Shown in pieces: positions 43,827 through 55,097 of a stretch of DNA of 64,000 nucleotides. The DNA is from Mucilaginibacter defluvii. Its GTDB lineage: Bacteria > Bacteroidota > Bacteroidia > Sphingobacteriales > Sphingobacteriaceae. The position numbers and the translations under genes were made by a program. The first letter of the stretch is position 1. Each line of letters opens with the position of its first letter. The stretch covers positions 1,488,001 to 1,552,000 of the forward strand of contig NZ_BAABJI010000002.1 of NCBI RefSeq assembly GCF_039543225.1, given 5' to 3'. The notes under the pieces were generated by a model. That model did no database searches. It was not told the DNA's origin and worked only from the letters and a program-made list of their open reading frames with translations.

Positions 43827-44228
43827 ATGAAAAAGTTATTACTGATATGCGCCATTGTATTTGGCTTTGCCTTAACAGCTTCCGCGCAGGACACTAAACC
43901 TGAATTTAAATTTGTTGAGGAAAAACACGATTTCGGCAAAATTGCTCAGGGCACCCCTGTTTCTACTGTATTTGTGTTTACCAATGTAGGCCAGGAGCCA
44001 CTTATCCTCGCTGATGTTAGGCCGACATGCGGCTGTACCATTGCTGATTTCACTAAAACGCCTGTTAAAAAAGGCGAAAAAGGAAATATTAAAGTAACTT
44101 ACAATGCGGCTGCGGTATCTCCGTTCAGCAAAACAATTGTAGTAACTTCAAATGCTAAAACCCCACAAAAGAATTTAATTATTGTGGGCGAGGTTGTAGC
44201 CAAAGATGCTAAAACAACAACCCGATAA
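43827..44228 (+). CDS. DUF1573 secreted protein
   Basis: 133 residues from the ATG at 43827 (the frame begins with a GTG two codons earlier). A signal peptide (MKKLLLICAIVFGFALTASA) precedes one Ig-like DUF1573 domain: HDFGKIAQGTPVSTVFVFTN and the typical RPTCGCTIADFT with two cysteines. Such proteins are periplasmic or surface-exposed with unknown role, possibly binding other proteins. It is convergent with guaB across a strong terminator. Confidence 0.9.
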   Translation: MKKLLLICAIVFGFALTASAQDTKPEFKFVEEKHDFGKIAQGTPVSTVFVFTNVGQEPLILADVRPTCGCTIADFTKTPVKKGEKGNIKVTYNAAAVSPFSKTIVVTSNAKTPQKNLIIVGEVVAKDAKTTTR

Positions 44229-44264
44229 TTTACTTCGAGAAAATAAAGGCATAAGCCTTAAAAT

Positions 44265-44299
44265 AAAAATCCCTTACCGCTATGGTAAGGGATTTTTTT
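44265..44299. terminator. Bidirectional terminator between DUF1573 gene and guaB
   Basis: Perfect 14-bp stem AAAAATCCCTTACC (44265-44278) / GGTAAGGGATTTTT (44284-44297), loop GCTAT, with a T-run to 44299. Confidence 0.9.
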
Positions 44300-44322
44300 A
44301 TGGAATCAAACGCTTTACCTGA

Positions 44323-45810
<1,488 letters not shown>

Positions 45811-45940
45811 TTATTATTTGCCGGGCAAAGGTAAGATTTTATTTTTAATTTCCGAATGGTGGGTAAGTAATTCAGTGCACTGAGGTCTAAAATTGCTTTG
45901 GGGTGATATATCGACTCACCCTGTCATCGCTACGCTTGAC

Positions 45941-46047
45941 ATCTCTCTCTGCGCTCGCGCAGAGAGAGATCTTTATTACTCAAAGAACCACTCCATACGA
46001 GTTCGAAGCACACTTACCCTCTTTTCGCTGAAGGCGAAGAGAGGGTA
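45941..46047. repeat. Two intergenic hairpins upstream of guaB and downstream of the M16 pair
   Basis: 45941-45970 is a perfect palindrome (ATCTCTCTCTGCGC-TC-complement). 46015-46047 is a second hairpin (TACCCTCTTTTCGC / GCGAAGAGAGGGTA, one mismatch). Flanking GACTCACCC and GGGTGAGT form a larger outer dyad. The 285-bp gap holds no gene. They resemble dispersed intergenic elements. Confidence 0.7.
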
Positions 46048-46077
46048 GTCGGGCGCAGCCTCGACCGGGTGAGTAAA

Positions 46078-47358
46078 TCAATACTTCCCTACAATAACCT
46101 TGTAAAAATTATCGAAATTAAGGTATTGACCAGCCAGTTCTTGTAAGCTTTCGGCAGTAACACTTTTTACGGTTTCGGTATAACGCTTATAATAATCGAG
46201 GCCTAAACCGGCAAAGTAAACGTTCTTGAATTTATCCGCATGCGAGAATATATTTTCAAGGCTACCCAGCAACGAGCCAAGCATGTAGTTTTTCACTAAT
46301 GCCAGTTCATCGTCGCCTATCAGTTCTGTTTTAAGCAAATTGAGTTCCTTCTCTACTTCGGCAACAGCCGCCTTGCACACATCGGCGCCTACTTCGGATG
46401 CGATGAACCAGGTTGCGCTATGCTTTAAAGAACTTATGCCCGAGCCGATACCATAAGTATAACCTTTGTCCTCGCGGATATTAGCCATAAGCCTCGAACC
46501 AAAATAACCACCTAATACTGTATTCAACACCTGCAAAGCCGGGAAATCGGGATGGGTGCGGTTAACTGCCGGTACGCCCAAACGTATGGCCGATTGCAGC
46601 GCGTCCGCTTTTTCAACGTAATAAAAATGCTCCGCGTTGCGCACTACTTCGGGCTGGGTGGTATCGGGCTTATCGCCGATGTTCTCCCAGCTTTTGCCAA
46701 ACAGATCATTGATCATTTCAAGCGCCTGGTCCTCTATTTTACCGGCGATAATCAGCGTGCAATTATCCGGGCGGAACATGTGTTTGTAATGCTCCAGCAG
46801 ATCGGCTCGGTCAAGCGCCTGGTAATCCGCGGCCTCGGCGGCAAAGCCATAAATGGTATCGCCGTTTAATGCTTTATTGAATACACGCCGGGCAACTACA
46901 TCATTTTTTTGCAGACTTACCTGCAATTTTTGCTGCTGATTACGCACATAGGTCTCCACCTCTTTTTGCGGAAAGATGGCGTTAGTAAGCACTTCTTTCA
47001 CCATCGGCAAGGTTTCGCTTAAATGCTTGTTAAGGCTAAATAGCGTAACCTGCGAATGATCAAAACCATACTCGGCCTGCAAAAAAGCTCCGTAAAAATC
47101 TATCTTATCAGCAATTTGCGTAGAGGTATAGTTATGTGTACCCTCGGTTAATAAAGCCATTGTGGCCTGATTAAGCAAGGGCTTGGCTTTGTTAAAACGC
47201 AGGTTGCCAAAAAACCATTCCATACGCAGCAGTTCCTGACCGCTGCTGGAAAAGCAAAATACATTACAGCCGTTAGCCAGCTTAATGTGCTGCGGCTCTA
47301 TCAAACTTATATCATTTATCGCCTTAAATTCGGGCGCTATTGTTCTATCTATCGCCAT
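46078..47358 (-). CDS. M16-family protein without zinc motif (regulatory subunit)
   Basis: 426 residues with the M16 fold, but no HxxEH motif; the corresponding N-terminal region reads MEWFFGNLRFNKAKPLLNQA. The C-terminal half keeps M16 segments, including LNTVLGGYFGSRLMANIRED near 285 and DKGYTYGIGSGI. It probably pairs with the active protein encoded directly upstream (47403-48680), as in mitochondrial processing peptidase-like heterodimers. The upstream gene ends 44 bp before its start. No signal peptide is seen. Confidence 0.9.
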   Translation of the reverse strand: MAIDRTIAPEFKAINDISLIEPQHIKLANGCNVFCFSSSGQELLRMEWFFGNLRFNKAKPLLNQATMALLTEGTHNYTSTQIADKIDFYGAFLQAEYGFDHSQVTLFSLNKHLSETLPMVKEVLTNAIFPQKEVETYVRNQQQKLQVSLQKNDVVARRVFNKALNGDTIYGFAAEAADYQALDRADLLEHYKHMFRPDNCTLIIAGKIEDQALEMINDLFGKSWENIGDKPDTTQPEVVRNAEHFYYVEKADALQSAIRLGVPAVNRTHPDFPALQVLNTVLGGYFGSRLMANIREDKGYTYGIGSGISSLKHSATWFIASEVGADVCKAAVAEVEKELNLLKTELIGDDELALVKNYMLGSLLGSLENIFSHADKFKNVYFAGLGLDYYKRYTETVKSVTAESLQELAGQYLNFDNFYKVIVGKY

Positions 47359-47402
47359 AGGGTCATTTGTTCATTAGGCATTAATCTGCAACTACCAACT
47401 AA

Positions 47403-48680
47403 TTACTGCTCACTGTCAACTGCAACCTGCTCGCTTAAAACCGACTTTTCTGCCAGGTAAACCAAGGTTGATGAATTATCTTTTCTGAAAATCAGGTTAG
47501 CCTGTTCTTTAATTTGCTGAGGCGTTACGGCTAAAAACTTGTCCGTTTCCTGGTTCAGCATTTCAGCATCGCCAAGCAATTCAAACCAGGCCAGGTTCAT
47601 TGCCTTTTCAAGCAATGCCATCTCTGAAAACACCATGGTCGATTCCGTTTTATTCTTCACTTTGGTGAGTTCATCAGCGGGTATATCTTCTGTTTTAATA
47701 CGCTCGAGCTCCTGCCATATAGCCGCCTCAGCGGCTTCAATGGTAATGTTCTCCAAAGGCTTACCCTCTACTATAAACATGCCCTTGTCAAGGCTGCCCG
47801 TTATATAAGCGTGCACCTCGCTAAATAATTGCTTTTCCTTCACCAAGCTACGGTAAAGCCTCGACGAATTACCCCGGGATAACACATCCGAAGTCAATTC
47901 GGCCGCATGAAAACCCTCATCTAACCTTCCACACATCTGAAAAGCGATGTACACATCATTCAGCGGCACTTTGGCCGTAACCGTTTCGCGGCGGACCTCA
48001 TGCTGTTCCGGCTCAACAGGCAGGTTACGATGGTATTTTTCACCTGCAGGTATCGGCCCGAACCATTTTTCAGCAAGTTGTTTCACCTGCTCGGTAGTTA
48101 CATCGCCTCCCACCACCATAATGGCGTTTTGCGGATTGTAATGCTTCTTGAAAAAAGCCTTTACATCGTCCATTTTCGCATCGGCAATGTGGGCTATCTC
48201 CTGTCCTATGGTAGCCCAACGGTAAGGGTGCTCTCTGTAAACCAATGGGCGCAGCTTTAACCAAACATCGCCGTAAGGCTGGTTCAGGTAGCGTTGTTTA
48301 AATTCCTCGATCACCACGTTACGCTGTACCTCGAGGCTTTTATCGCTAAAAGCGAGGCTGAGCATACGGTCACTCTCCAGCCAAAAAGCAGTTTCTAAAT
48401 TAGCTGATGGCAGGGTGATATAATAGTTGGTAATATCGTTGCTGGTAAAGGCGTTGTTTTCGCCGCCTACACGTTGCAGGGGCTCATCGTAAACCGGTAT
48501 GTTTACCGAGCCGCCAAACATCAGGTGCTCAAAAAGGTGTGCAAAGCCGGTTTGTTCGGGGTTTTCGTCGCGTGCGCCAACATCGAATAATATATTAACC
48601 ACGGCCATAGGCGTAGTGTTATCTTCATGAACAATAACCCGCAGGCCATTGCTCAGTGTAAAACGGTTGAATTTAACCAT
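47403..48680 (-). CDS. M16-family zinc peptidase (catalytic subunit)
   Basis: 425 residues. The zinc motif HLFEH is at 48-52 (GFAHLFEHLMFGGS), and the distal glutamate lies in VVIEEFKQRYLNQPYG near 120. YYITLPSANLETAFWLESDR near 88 is typical. It is a cytosolic or periplasmic-facing oligopeptidase of the PqqL/mitochondrial-processing type; no signal peptide is visible. It is the active partner of the neighbour at 46078-47358. Confidence 0.93.
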   Translation of the reverse strand: MVKFNRFTLSNGLRVIVHEDNTTPMAVVNILFDVGARDENPEQTGFAHLFEHLMFGGSVNIPVYDEPLQRVGGENNAFTSNDITNYYITLPSANLETAFWLESDRMLSLAFSDKSLEVQRNVVIEEFKQRYLNQPYGDVWLKLRPLVYREHPYRWATIGQEIAHIADAKMDDVKAFFKKHYNPQNAIMVVGGDVTTEQVKQLAEKWFGPIPAGEKYHRNLPVEPEQHEVRRETVTAKVPLNDVYIAFQMCGRLDEGFHAAELTSDVLSRGNSSRLYRSLVKEKQLFSEVHAYITGSLDKGMFIVEGKPLENITIEAAEAAIWQELERIKTEDIPADELTKVKNKTESTMVFSEMALLEKAMNLAWFELLGDAEMLNQETDKFLAVTPQQIKEQANLIFRKDNSSTLVYLAEKSVLSEQVAVDSEQ

Positions 48681-48871
48681 GTATCAATATCATGAGTTTG
48701 AACAGGATGGTAAAGGTATCATTTTTAGGTATTGCAATATGGTTTACTTGTTTTGATTTTGTAAAAAAGCAAACGCTTATTTAACCCGTAATTTAACTAT
48801 ACTTCACATTAAGAAAACCATTACCATCTAAACAAGTTTTATAGTTCAGGTTATAATTACTTGGGTTCAAT

Positions 48872-51244
48872 ATGGTAAAAAGGCGCATAAATAACGTTAA
48901 AAGAGATTTTATACTTATAACATTGGGTGTGATGATAACATTGGCGAGTATCGCCATGATACCCCAAACATCAGCGGCACAAAACAAACCTGTGAATTCC
49001 GATACGGTAAATACCATACCCGACACACTGCTTTTTAAAATACAACAGGCGCAGGCCGCCATAACCGATATTAACGCGGCGAACAAAAAAGGCTACCGGA
49101 TTGACGATATAAAAAGCGGCTTAAATGAAGTAAAAAACAGCATTAGCCCGGTTAAAACAGACCTGGCGATCCCTAAAAAAGTAATTGATACCAAAAGCCT
49201 GTTGAGCTACAACCTTATTTTAAAAGACGCCCAATCAAAACTTACCGACTGGCAGGCTCGATTAACTAAACTTAACAACGACCTGCAACAGCGGGCAGAT
49301 AAAGTGGTGTCGCTCAGCAATGATTCGCTACTTACTGTTGATAATAAAGACACTACGCAAAAACGGCTCTACACCGCTCAACTGGCTGATATAAAACTGC
49401 GTTTGCAGGGTGCAGGTAAGGTTACCAGCACAGGGCTTGATACCGTGAGTACGTTACTTGCTTATGTATCGGCGTTATACCTCACTGTTAACGATATGCA
49501 GAGCGCCATTGATGAGCGGCTGCATCAATCCGGGCGCAGCGCCATCGGGCGCGAAGTACCCTACCTATGGTCGGCACCGGCAAAAAGCCAGAACAACGAC
49601 CTGCTGAAACTAATCAGTTCATCATTTGAAGGACAAAATAAAATATTAGGTTATTTTTTTGATTCCTCGTGGGATAACCGTGTGTTGCTGTTGCTTACAG
49701 GTATTGCATTTTACCTTTGGGTTTTCCGCAACTTTAAAAAGATACTAAAGCCGGATTTACGGGAACGGGTAGGCGAACTACGCTTTAAATATATCCGCCA
49801 TTATCCCATACTCGCAACATTGATTGTGATACTCAATCTGGCGCCGCTGTTTGAGCCCGATTCTCCGTCGCTTTATATTGAGTTGACGCAATTTCTGTCG
49901 CTAACGGCGCTAACTATTCTTTTTTGGCAACATATTGACGGTAAAGACATTAAATACTGGTTTTTAATAATCGGTTTGTATGTAGTCATCGTGCTTTCTA
50001 CCTCTGTGGTGCAGGAGGCCGTTTGGATGCGCCTGTGGTTAATAGCGTTAAACATTGTTGCAGTATACGGCGGAATTATGTTTATGCGGCGGTTACGTAA
50101 CGAGGGCGTAGCCAAAAAGCTGACCAACCCGGTTCTGTATATTTTTGTGTTTCTTAATCTACTGGCCATTATTCTGAATATACTCGGCCGGATAAGCCTG
50201 GCAAAAGTGTATAGCACTACGGCTATAATAGGTATTTCTCAGGTGATAAGTTTGGCAGTGTTTATACAAATTTTAACTGATGCCCTTGAACTGCAAATAA
50301 AGGTGAGCGCCTGCTCAGAAGGCTTGTTTTCGCGTATCAACATCAACCGCTCACGCACATCCTTTAAAAAAGCTTTAACGGTAGTAGCTGTTGTACTGTG
50401 GCTGCTTGTATTCATGATCAACCTGAGCATTGCCGGTGGTATTTACGCCTTTATACAGCAGGTATTAATAAAGGAGCGCACCTTTGGCAGCGTTAAATTT
50501 ACATTGAGCAATGTGCTGTTTTTCGCAGTGATTGTTTACCTGGCCAATATGCTGCAAAAACACGTGGACGTATTATTTGGCGAAGGCGGCATCAGCAACA
50601 ACATTAACGATAAAATAGAGCATAAAGGTTCAAAACTGGCACTACTCCGGTTGGTTATAATAATCATTGGTGTACTATTAGCGGTAACAGCATCAGGAAT
50701 TCCTTTAGATAAACTGACTGTGGTATTAGGCGCCCTTTCAGTAGGTATAGGTTTGGGTATGCAAAACATTGTAAACAACTTTGTATCGGGCATCATACTC
50801 ATTTTTGAAAAGCCTTTTCGCATTGGCGACTATATTGAACTGGCTGACAAAAAAGGCAAAGTGCAGGATATAGGCATACGCTCCAGCAAAATGCTTACGC
50901 CCCAGGGCAGCGAGGTAATCATTCCTAATGGCGATCTGCTCTCGGGCAGGTTAGTGAACTGGACACTCAGCAATGATTATCTGAAAACCGAAATAATTTT
51001 CAAGGTAGCCATTGATACCGACATCGAAGCTATCCGCAAAATAGTAGAAGAAGAAGTTGGCAAAGAAAGCGACACGGTTAAAAACCTGCCTCCCGAATTG
51101 CTTATCAATTCCTTCGCGGCTGATAACATCGAACTAAAAATACTGGTATGGCTAACCAATATTTACGCGGAGGCCGGTTTTAAGAGCCGCCTGCTGCAAA
51201 AATTATTAGGCCGCTTTAAAAACATGGCGATTAAAACCATGTAA
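48872..51244 (+). CDS. Large MscS-family mechanosensitive channel
   Basis: 790 residues. A signal/anchor (about 12-30) is followed by a long periplasmic coiled-coil part (about 35-230), several membrane helices (about 268-560) and the MscS pore domain with LGMQNIVNNFVSGIILIFEK near 620 and FRIGDYIEL. The cytoplasmic beta domain follows. Its size, close to MscK/MscM-type channels, suggests a pressure- or ligand-gated channel relieving osmotic stress. Its stop abuts the convergent LacI gene with no gap. Confidence 0.92.
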   Translation: MVKRRINNVKRDFILITLGVMITLASIAMIPQTSAAQNKPVNSDTVNTIPDTLLFKIQQAQAAITDINAANKKGYRIDDIKSGLNEVKNSISPVKTDLAIPKKVIDTKSLLSYNLILKDAQSKLTDWQARLTKLNNDLQQRADKVVSLSNDSLLTVDNKDTTQKRLYTAQLADIKLRLQGAGKVTSTGLDTVSTLLAYVSALYLTVNDMQSAIDERLHQSGRSAIGREVPYLWSAPAKSQNNDLLKLISSSFEGQNKILGYFFDSSWDNRVLLLLTGIAFYLWVFRNFKKILKPDLRERVGELRFKYIRHYPILATLIVILNLAPLFEPDSPSLYIELTQFLSLTALTILFWQHIDGKDIKYWFLIIGLYVVIVLSTSVVQEAVWMRLWLIALNIVAVYGGIMFMRRLRNEGVAKKLTNPVLYIFVFLNLLAIILNILGRISLAKVYSTTAIIGISQVISLAVFIQILTDALELQIKVSACSEGLFSRININRSRTSFKKALTVVAVVLWLLVFMINLSIAGGIYAFIQQVLIKERTFGSVKFTLSNVLFFAVIVYLANMLQKHVDVLFGEGGISNNINDKIEHKGSKLALLRLVIIIIGVLLAVTASGIPLDKLTVVLGALSVGIGLGMQNIVNNFVSGIILIFEKPFRIGDYIELADKKGKVQDIGIRSSKMLTPQGSEVIIPNGDLLSGRLVNWTLSNDYLKTEIIFKVAIDTDIEAIRKIVEEEVGKESDTVKNLPPELLINSFAADNIELKILVWLTNIYAEAGFKSRLLQKLLGRFKNMAIKTM

Positions 51245-52264
51245 TTATTTTTTTACCGGTTGGGATGACCCCCTGACAACCAGATCGGTATGCAATACGA
51301 TGGATTGATTTTTAGTGCCGACGCCGTTGTTGTTCAGCTTATCAAGCAGAATGGTGATGATGTGCTCGGCCATATCTTCAACAGGCTGCGCAACAGTAGT
51401 AATTGGCGGCGAATGCAGTTCAAAAGCGTCCGAATCATCAAATGATATTACCGCGATATCCTCCGGAATACGGATGCCCAGGTTGTGCATTATCTTGATG
51501 CCGTAAGTAGCATCACGGTTGGTGCCGAATAATACGGCGTCGATACCCTTGCGCGATTTCAGAAACGCGGTGATTGATTCTGTCAGGTCTTCGGCAAAAG
51601 GTAATTCCTTGATCAGTTGTTTCAGGCCGTGTTCCTTTAACGCCATCTGGTAACCCCTTATACGATCAACCATCTGCGTTTGGTCGTTAGCAAAAGTTAT
51701 CAGCGCTATGTTTTTATAGCCCTGCCCTACCAGGTACTGCGTGGCATTATAGGCACTGAACTGATTGTTCACCACTACATAATCCGTATCAATGGTAGGC
51801 AAATAACGGTCAAACAATACCACGGGCATCGATTCATTGATCAGCGAGGCGATATCTTCTTCCACACCCTGCGGCGGAGCGATGATATAACCGTCTACAT
51901 GCCTGTCGCGAAACATGTTGATCATGTCCCTGGTCTTCTGCATATCATTATACGTGCTGCAATAAATAATCTTGTAACCATTTTTGTAGGCCCTGTCCTC
52001 TATCAAACGGGCGATAGAGCCAAAAAACGGGTTTGAAATATCCTCTACAATGAGCCCTATCGTATTTGATTTACCGGTACGCAAACTTTTAGCAAGCGAA
52101 TTTGGCTTGTAACCTACTTCTTTAACGTACTTAAGCACCTTGTCTACCATTTCGGTACTGATGCGCTTCTCTTTAGCACGACCGTTAAGTATGAATGATA
52201 CCGTGGTTTTAGATATGTTAAGGTTATTCGCTATATCAACTATTGACAGCCTCTTCTTCGACAT
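51245..52264 (-). CDS. LacI-family transcriptional regulator
   Basis: 339 residues. The HTH is IVDIANNLNISKTTVSFILN near 7-27, followed by a hinge helix (YVKEVGYKPNSLAKSLRTG). A periplasmic-binding-like effector domain (about 60-335) follows, including NTIGLIVEDISNPFFGSIAR near 68 and DIAVISFDDSDAFE near 270. Its target and ligand cannot be told from neighbours. It directly abuts mscS, convergent. Confidence 0.93.
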   Translation of the reverse strand: MSKKRLSIVDIANNLNISKTTVSFILNGRAKEKRISTEMVDKVLKYVKEVGYKPNSLAKSLRTGKSNTIGLIVEDISNPFFGSIARLIEDRAYKNGYKIIYCSTYNDMQKTRDMINMFRDRHVDGYIIAPPQGVEEDIASLINESMPVVLFDRYLPTIDTDYVVVNNQFSAYNATQYLVGQGYKNIALITFANDQTQMVDRIRGYQMALKEHGLKQLIKELPFAEDLTESITAFLKSRKGIDAVLFGTNRDATYGIKIMHNLGIRIPEDIAVISFDDSDAFELHSPPITTVAQPVEDMAEHIITILLDKLNNNGVGTKNQSIVLHTDLVVRGSSQPVKK

Positions 52265-52504
52265 TTGACGGGATATTAGATCTAAAAAAATTGTTAAGGT
52301 TTACATGGTTATCGCTTTCAACCAAGAGTGAGTTACAAAATCACTTAAGCGCTGAAAAGCAAAAATATACCATAATTATAATGCACAATGGTTGAATTTC
52401 AAATTTATTGTAATTGATACACTTTAAAGAAATCTTTTTATAAATATTTAAAATGTTTTAGCAGGTATTGTATTTTTTGGGCGCAAAGCGCTAATACATC
52501 GCTT

Positions 52505-55081
52505 TTAATAGTGAATACCAAGGGAGATGTAAGGGATGGCTCCTTCTCGCGAAAAACCCATCGCGGCCTCAATAAGTACCAAACGGGCCGGTATCAGATA
52601 TAAACCACCACCGTAGCCGACATATATTTTGTCTGAGCTTTCGCCGGGCGACCATACCCTGCCGGCATCCGTAAAGCCGATCAGCCCCAACGAGCCGGGA
52701 AGCAGGTAAGAGTTAAAGTCAAATAGCTTTACGCGCGTCTCCAAGTCGTTATACAACATGGTTTCGCCGGTAAAACGGTTGGTATGGAAGCCCCGAAGGT
52801 TGGCGAGGCCGCCTAACTTTACCTTCTGAAAATATTCTGCATGACCAAAAATGTGGCCGCCGCCGGTGCGGTTAATAATTACCCAAACTGAATCACGGTC
52901 GGGGTTAACAACAAAGCCGAACTCCGATTGCAGCTGCATATATTTGTTACGGCCGCCGCTTATTCCGGCGTAGCCCGAAAAGGTGGTATTCCAAAATATG
53001 CCTTGTGTTGGTATCAGCGCTTTATTACGCGTATCCAACCAGGCATTAGTCGTAAAACCGGCGTAAGCCCTGTCAGCAAATACCTGCTGATCCGGATTTT
53101 GCTGGTCATAGAGTGCTAAAAACTTCCGCTCGTTATTATCCTGCGATGCGGTATAAAACTGACCGGCCAACCCGGCACTGAAACGCCATTTGTTTATGTT
53201 TTGATAAAGCGATACATCCCCGGTTACCAAATCATAGCGGTTACGGTAGTAACCAATCTCGCGCCTCCCGCGATTGATAAAAACACTCTCATTACCCAGG
53301 CCAAAAAAGTTGCTTACGTTGTTTGGGCCTCGCGCTTTCAGGTTAACCATCAGGTTAGTATTGCCAAATAGCTTAATAAAGTCGCCGGTGTAGGTGAATA
53401 CAAATGATTTTCGGGCCAGTGAATATTCAGTCAGAAATTCGTGCCGGTAGGCGTACGGCTCCTTACGAAAGCCATGTTTTTCGTAGGAGAAACCGCCGAT
53501 CAATGAAATTCCTTTATCAACACCATAATTAGCCAGGGTTATAATGGCAAAACGGTCGTACTTAAAACTTTCGCGCTCGTAACGGTTAACCGCACTATCC
53601 GTTGACAGCTTTAACCTGGCTTGTGAGCGTGATGGCAACACGTTGCTCTCCTGCTTTAAATCGTACACATAAATATTGTGCTTGTTATGCAGGCTATCCG
53701 CTATGCGTACGGTGTCGGCACCGGTACCGGCCACTATGCGCAGCTTTATTTTTGAAGGTGTCGATCCGCTTACGGTAAACCTATCGCTGTTATCAAAGCC
53801 GTATAGCCTTACCTCGCTGGTAACATCCGGGTAAAAGGTACGCTTATAAGTAGAATGGTCCACGCTGCCATTCTTTTTGATTTTGTTAACCGTAACCCGC
53901 AAACTACCATCAGTATTGCTGGTAATGGCAAATCCGTCGTGCTTATCTGTCGCCGGAATCTCTACATACTTGCTTATAAATCGGTAGTATTCCAACGCCT
54001 GTTTCATCAACAGGTTCCGGCGTGATATAAAGTTGGCTACTATTCTGCTGCCGGATATCTTGTAAACCGTATCGGGCATTCGCTTTACAGAGGCAGTGAT
54101 CAATTCATCTGTCAATGTGTTTTGTACGTAAGCTATCTCTTTTTTCCAGTCACCCTCATCCAAACGGTTTAAAAAATACCGGTCAAAATAACGCGCCTGC
54201 ACGTTCCAGCCATTAATATCCCTGATGTGGTCACCGTAACCCTGAAACTTCGACGATAACCACTGGTGCGATACTATCCAAGGGAAAACACCATCGGTGT
54301 AATAAAACACCTGGTCTCGATCACGCGGAACAGGCTTATACAGATCACCGCTTTTACCCTCAAGCTTTTCCCATCGCCATTGATCTTCATGCCGATCCCA
54401 ATCGCCCAGCAGCATATCCAGCAAACGGGCGCGTAACACCAGTTTCTCATCTATCTTGTTGTCATTATCGTCACGTATCTTCTGCAGTACTTTATCAGTA
54501 TTATAGGTTTTTTCGGCATCAAGCGGTTCCCGCTCTTCCAGCAAAAAAACCTGGTTAGCAAAATCTTTTCGATACTCACCTAATGCCGGGTCGTCGGCTA
54601 CATAAACAATCTCAGGATTGGCATGCGGTATGCCCAGAGCGGATGCCAACGGTGGTACCACCAGGGCGCTAAAAGGATGCGCGGACGAAACCTGATCCTG
54701 CAAAATATCGCGCGCCACCGTTTTTTTGAGATTTTCGGGCAGCTTGCGGTCAGGGTATTTTTGTAGTGTGCGTAAAGCCCACTGGCGCCCGGCCGAGTCC
54801 TGCAAACGCAGCGAACGGGTTTGCATACCGCCGCCCAACTGCAATATCTTCATGCCACCCCTTTCGGTTGATAAATGAACAACGCGCAGCTTAACAGGTG
54901 CTGCCCAAATGGCCCGGTTATGGTTACCCAGTAAAAAGCGGTGTATTTTGCTTACCTTATCATATTCAGGCGCAACGCTTACCTCTATGCTATCTACGTT
55001 TTGCCTGTTTTGAGCTAATAAGTGCACCGGCCCGAAAAACAGTATCGCTATAAATAAAAACAGATAAAATGATTTACTCAT
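52505..55081 (-). CDS. Kinase-like plus Omp85-type barrel protein
   Basis: 858 residues from the ATG at 55081, which opens a signal peptide (MSKSFYLFLFIAILFFGPVH). Residues about 40-330 look like an atypical kinase-fold domain: a glycine-rich QLGGGMQTRSLRLQDSAGRQ, then LDMLLGDWDRHEDQWRW near 225 and VPRDRDQVFYY near 255 (DRH and DxD positions as in CotH/HipA-like kinases). The remainder (about 540-858) is a TamA/BamA-like barrel ending ISLGIHY. It is a shorter paralogue of the fusion at 57478-61107 and probably sits in the outer membrane. The kinase assignment is an inference. Confidence 0.65.
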   Translation of the reverse strand: MSKSFYLFLFIAILFFGPVHLLAQNRQNVDSIEVSVAPEYDKVSKIHRFLLGNHNRAIWAAPVKLRVVHLSTERGGMKILQLGGGMQTRSLRLQDSAGRQWALRTLQKYPDRKLPENLKKTVARDILQDQVSSAHPFSALVVPPLASALGIPHANPEIVYVADDPALGEYRKDFANQVFLLEEREPLDAEKTYNTDKVLQKIRDDNDNKIDEKLVLRARLLDMLLGDWDRHEDQWRWEKLEGKSGDLYKPVPRDRDQVFYYTDGVFPWIVSHQWLSSKFQGYGDHIRDINGWNVQARYFDRYFLNRLDEGDWKKEIAYVQNTLTDELITASVKRMPDTVYKISGSRIVANFISRRNLLMKQALEYYRFISKYVEIPATDKHDGFAITSNTDGSLRVTVNKIKKNGSVDHSTYKRTFYPDVTSEVRLYGFDNSDRFTVSGSTPSKIKLRIVAGTGADTVRIADSLHNKHNIYVYDLKQESNVLPSRSQARLKLSTDSAVNRYERESFKYDRFAIITLANYGVDKGISLIGGFSYEKHGFRKEPYAYRHEFLTEYSLARKSFVFTYTGDFIKLFGNTNLMVNLKARGPNNVSNFFGLGNESVFINRGRREIGYYRNRYDLVTGDVSLYQNINKWRFSAGLAGQFYTASQDNNERKFLALYDQQNPDQQVFADRAYAGFTTNAWLDTRNKALIPTQGIFWNTTFSGYAGISGGRNKYMQLQSEFGFVVNPDRDSVWVIINRTGGGHIFGHAEYFQKVKLGGLANLRGFHTNRFTGETMLYNDLETRVKLFDFNSYLLPGSLGLIGFTDAGRVWSPGESSDKIYVGYGGGLYLIPARLVLIEAAMGFSREGAIPYISLGIHY

Positions 55082-55097
55082 AGCGCGAAGTGTTAAA

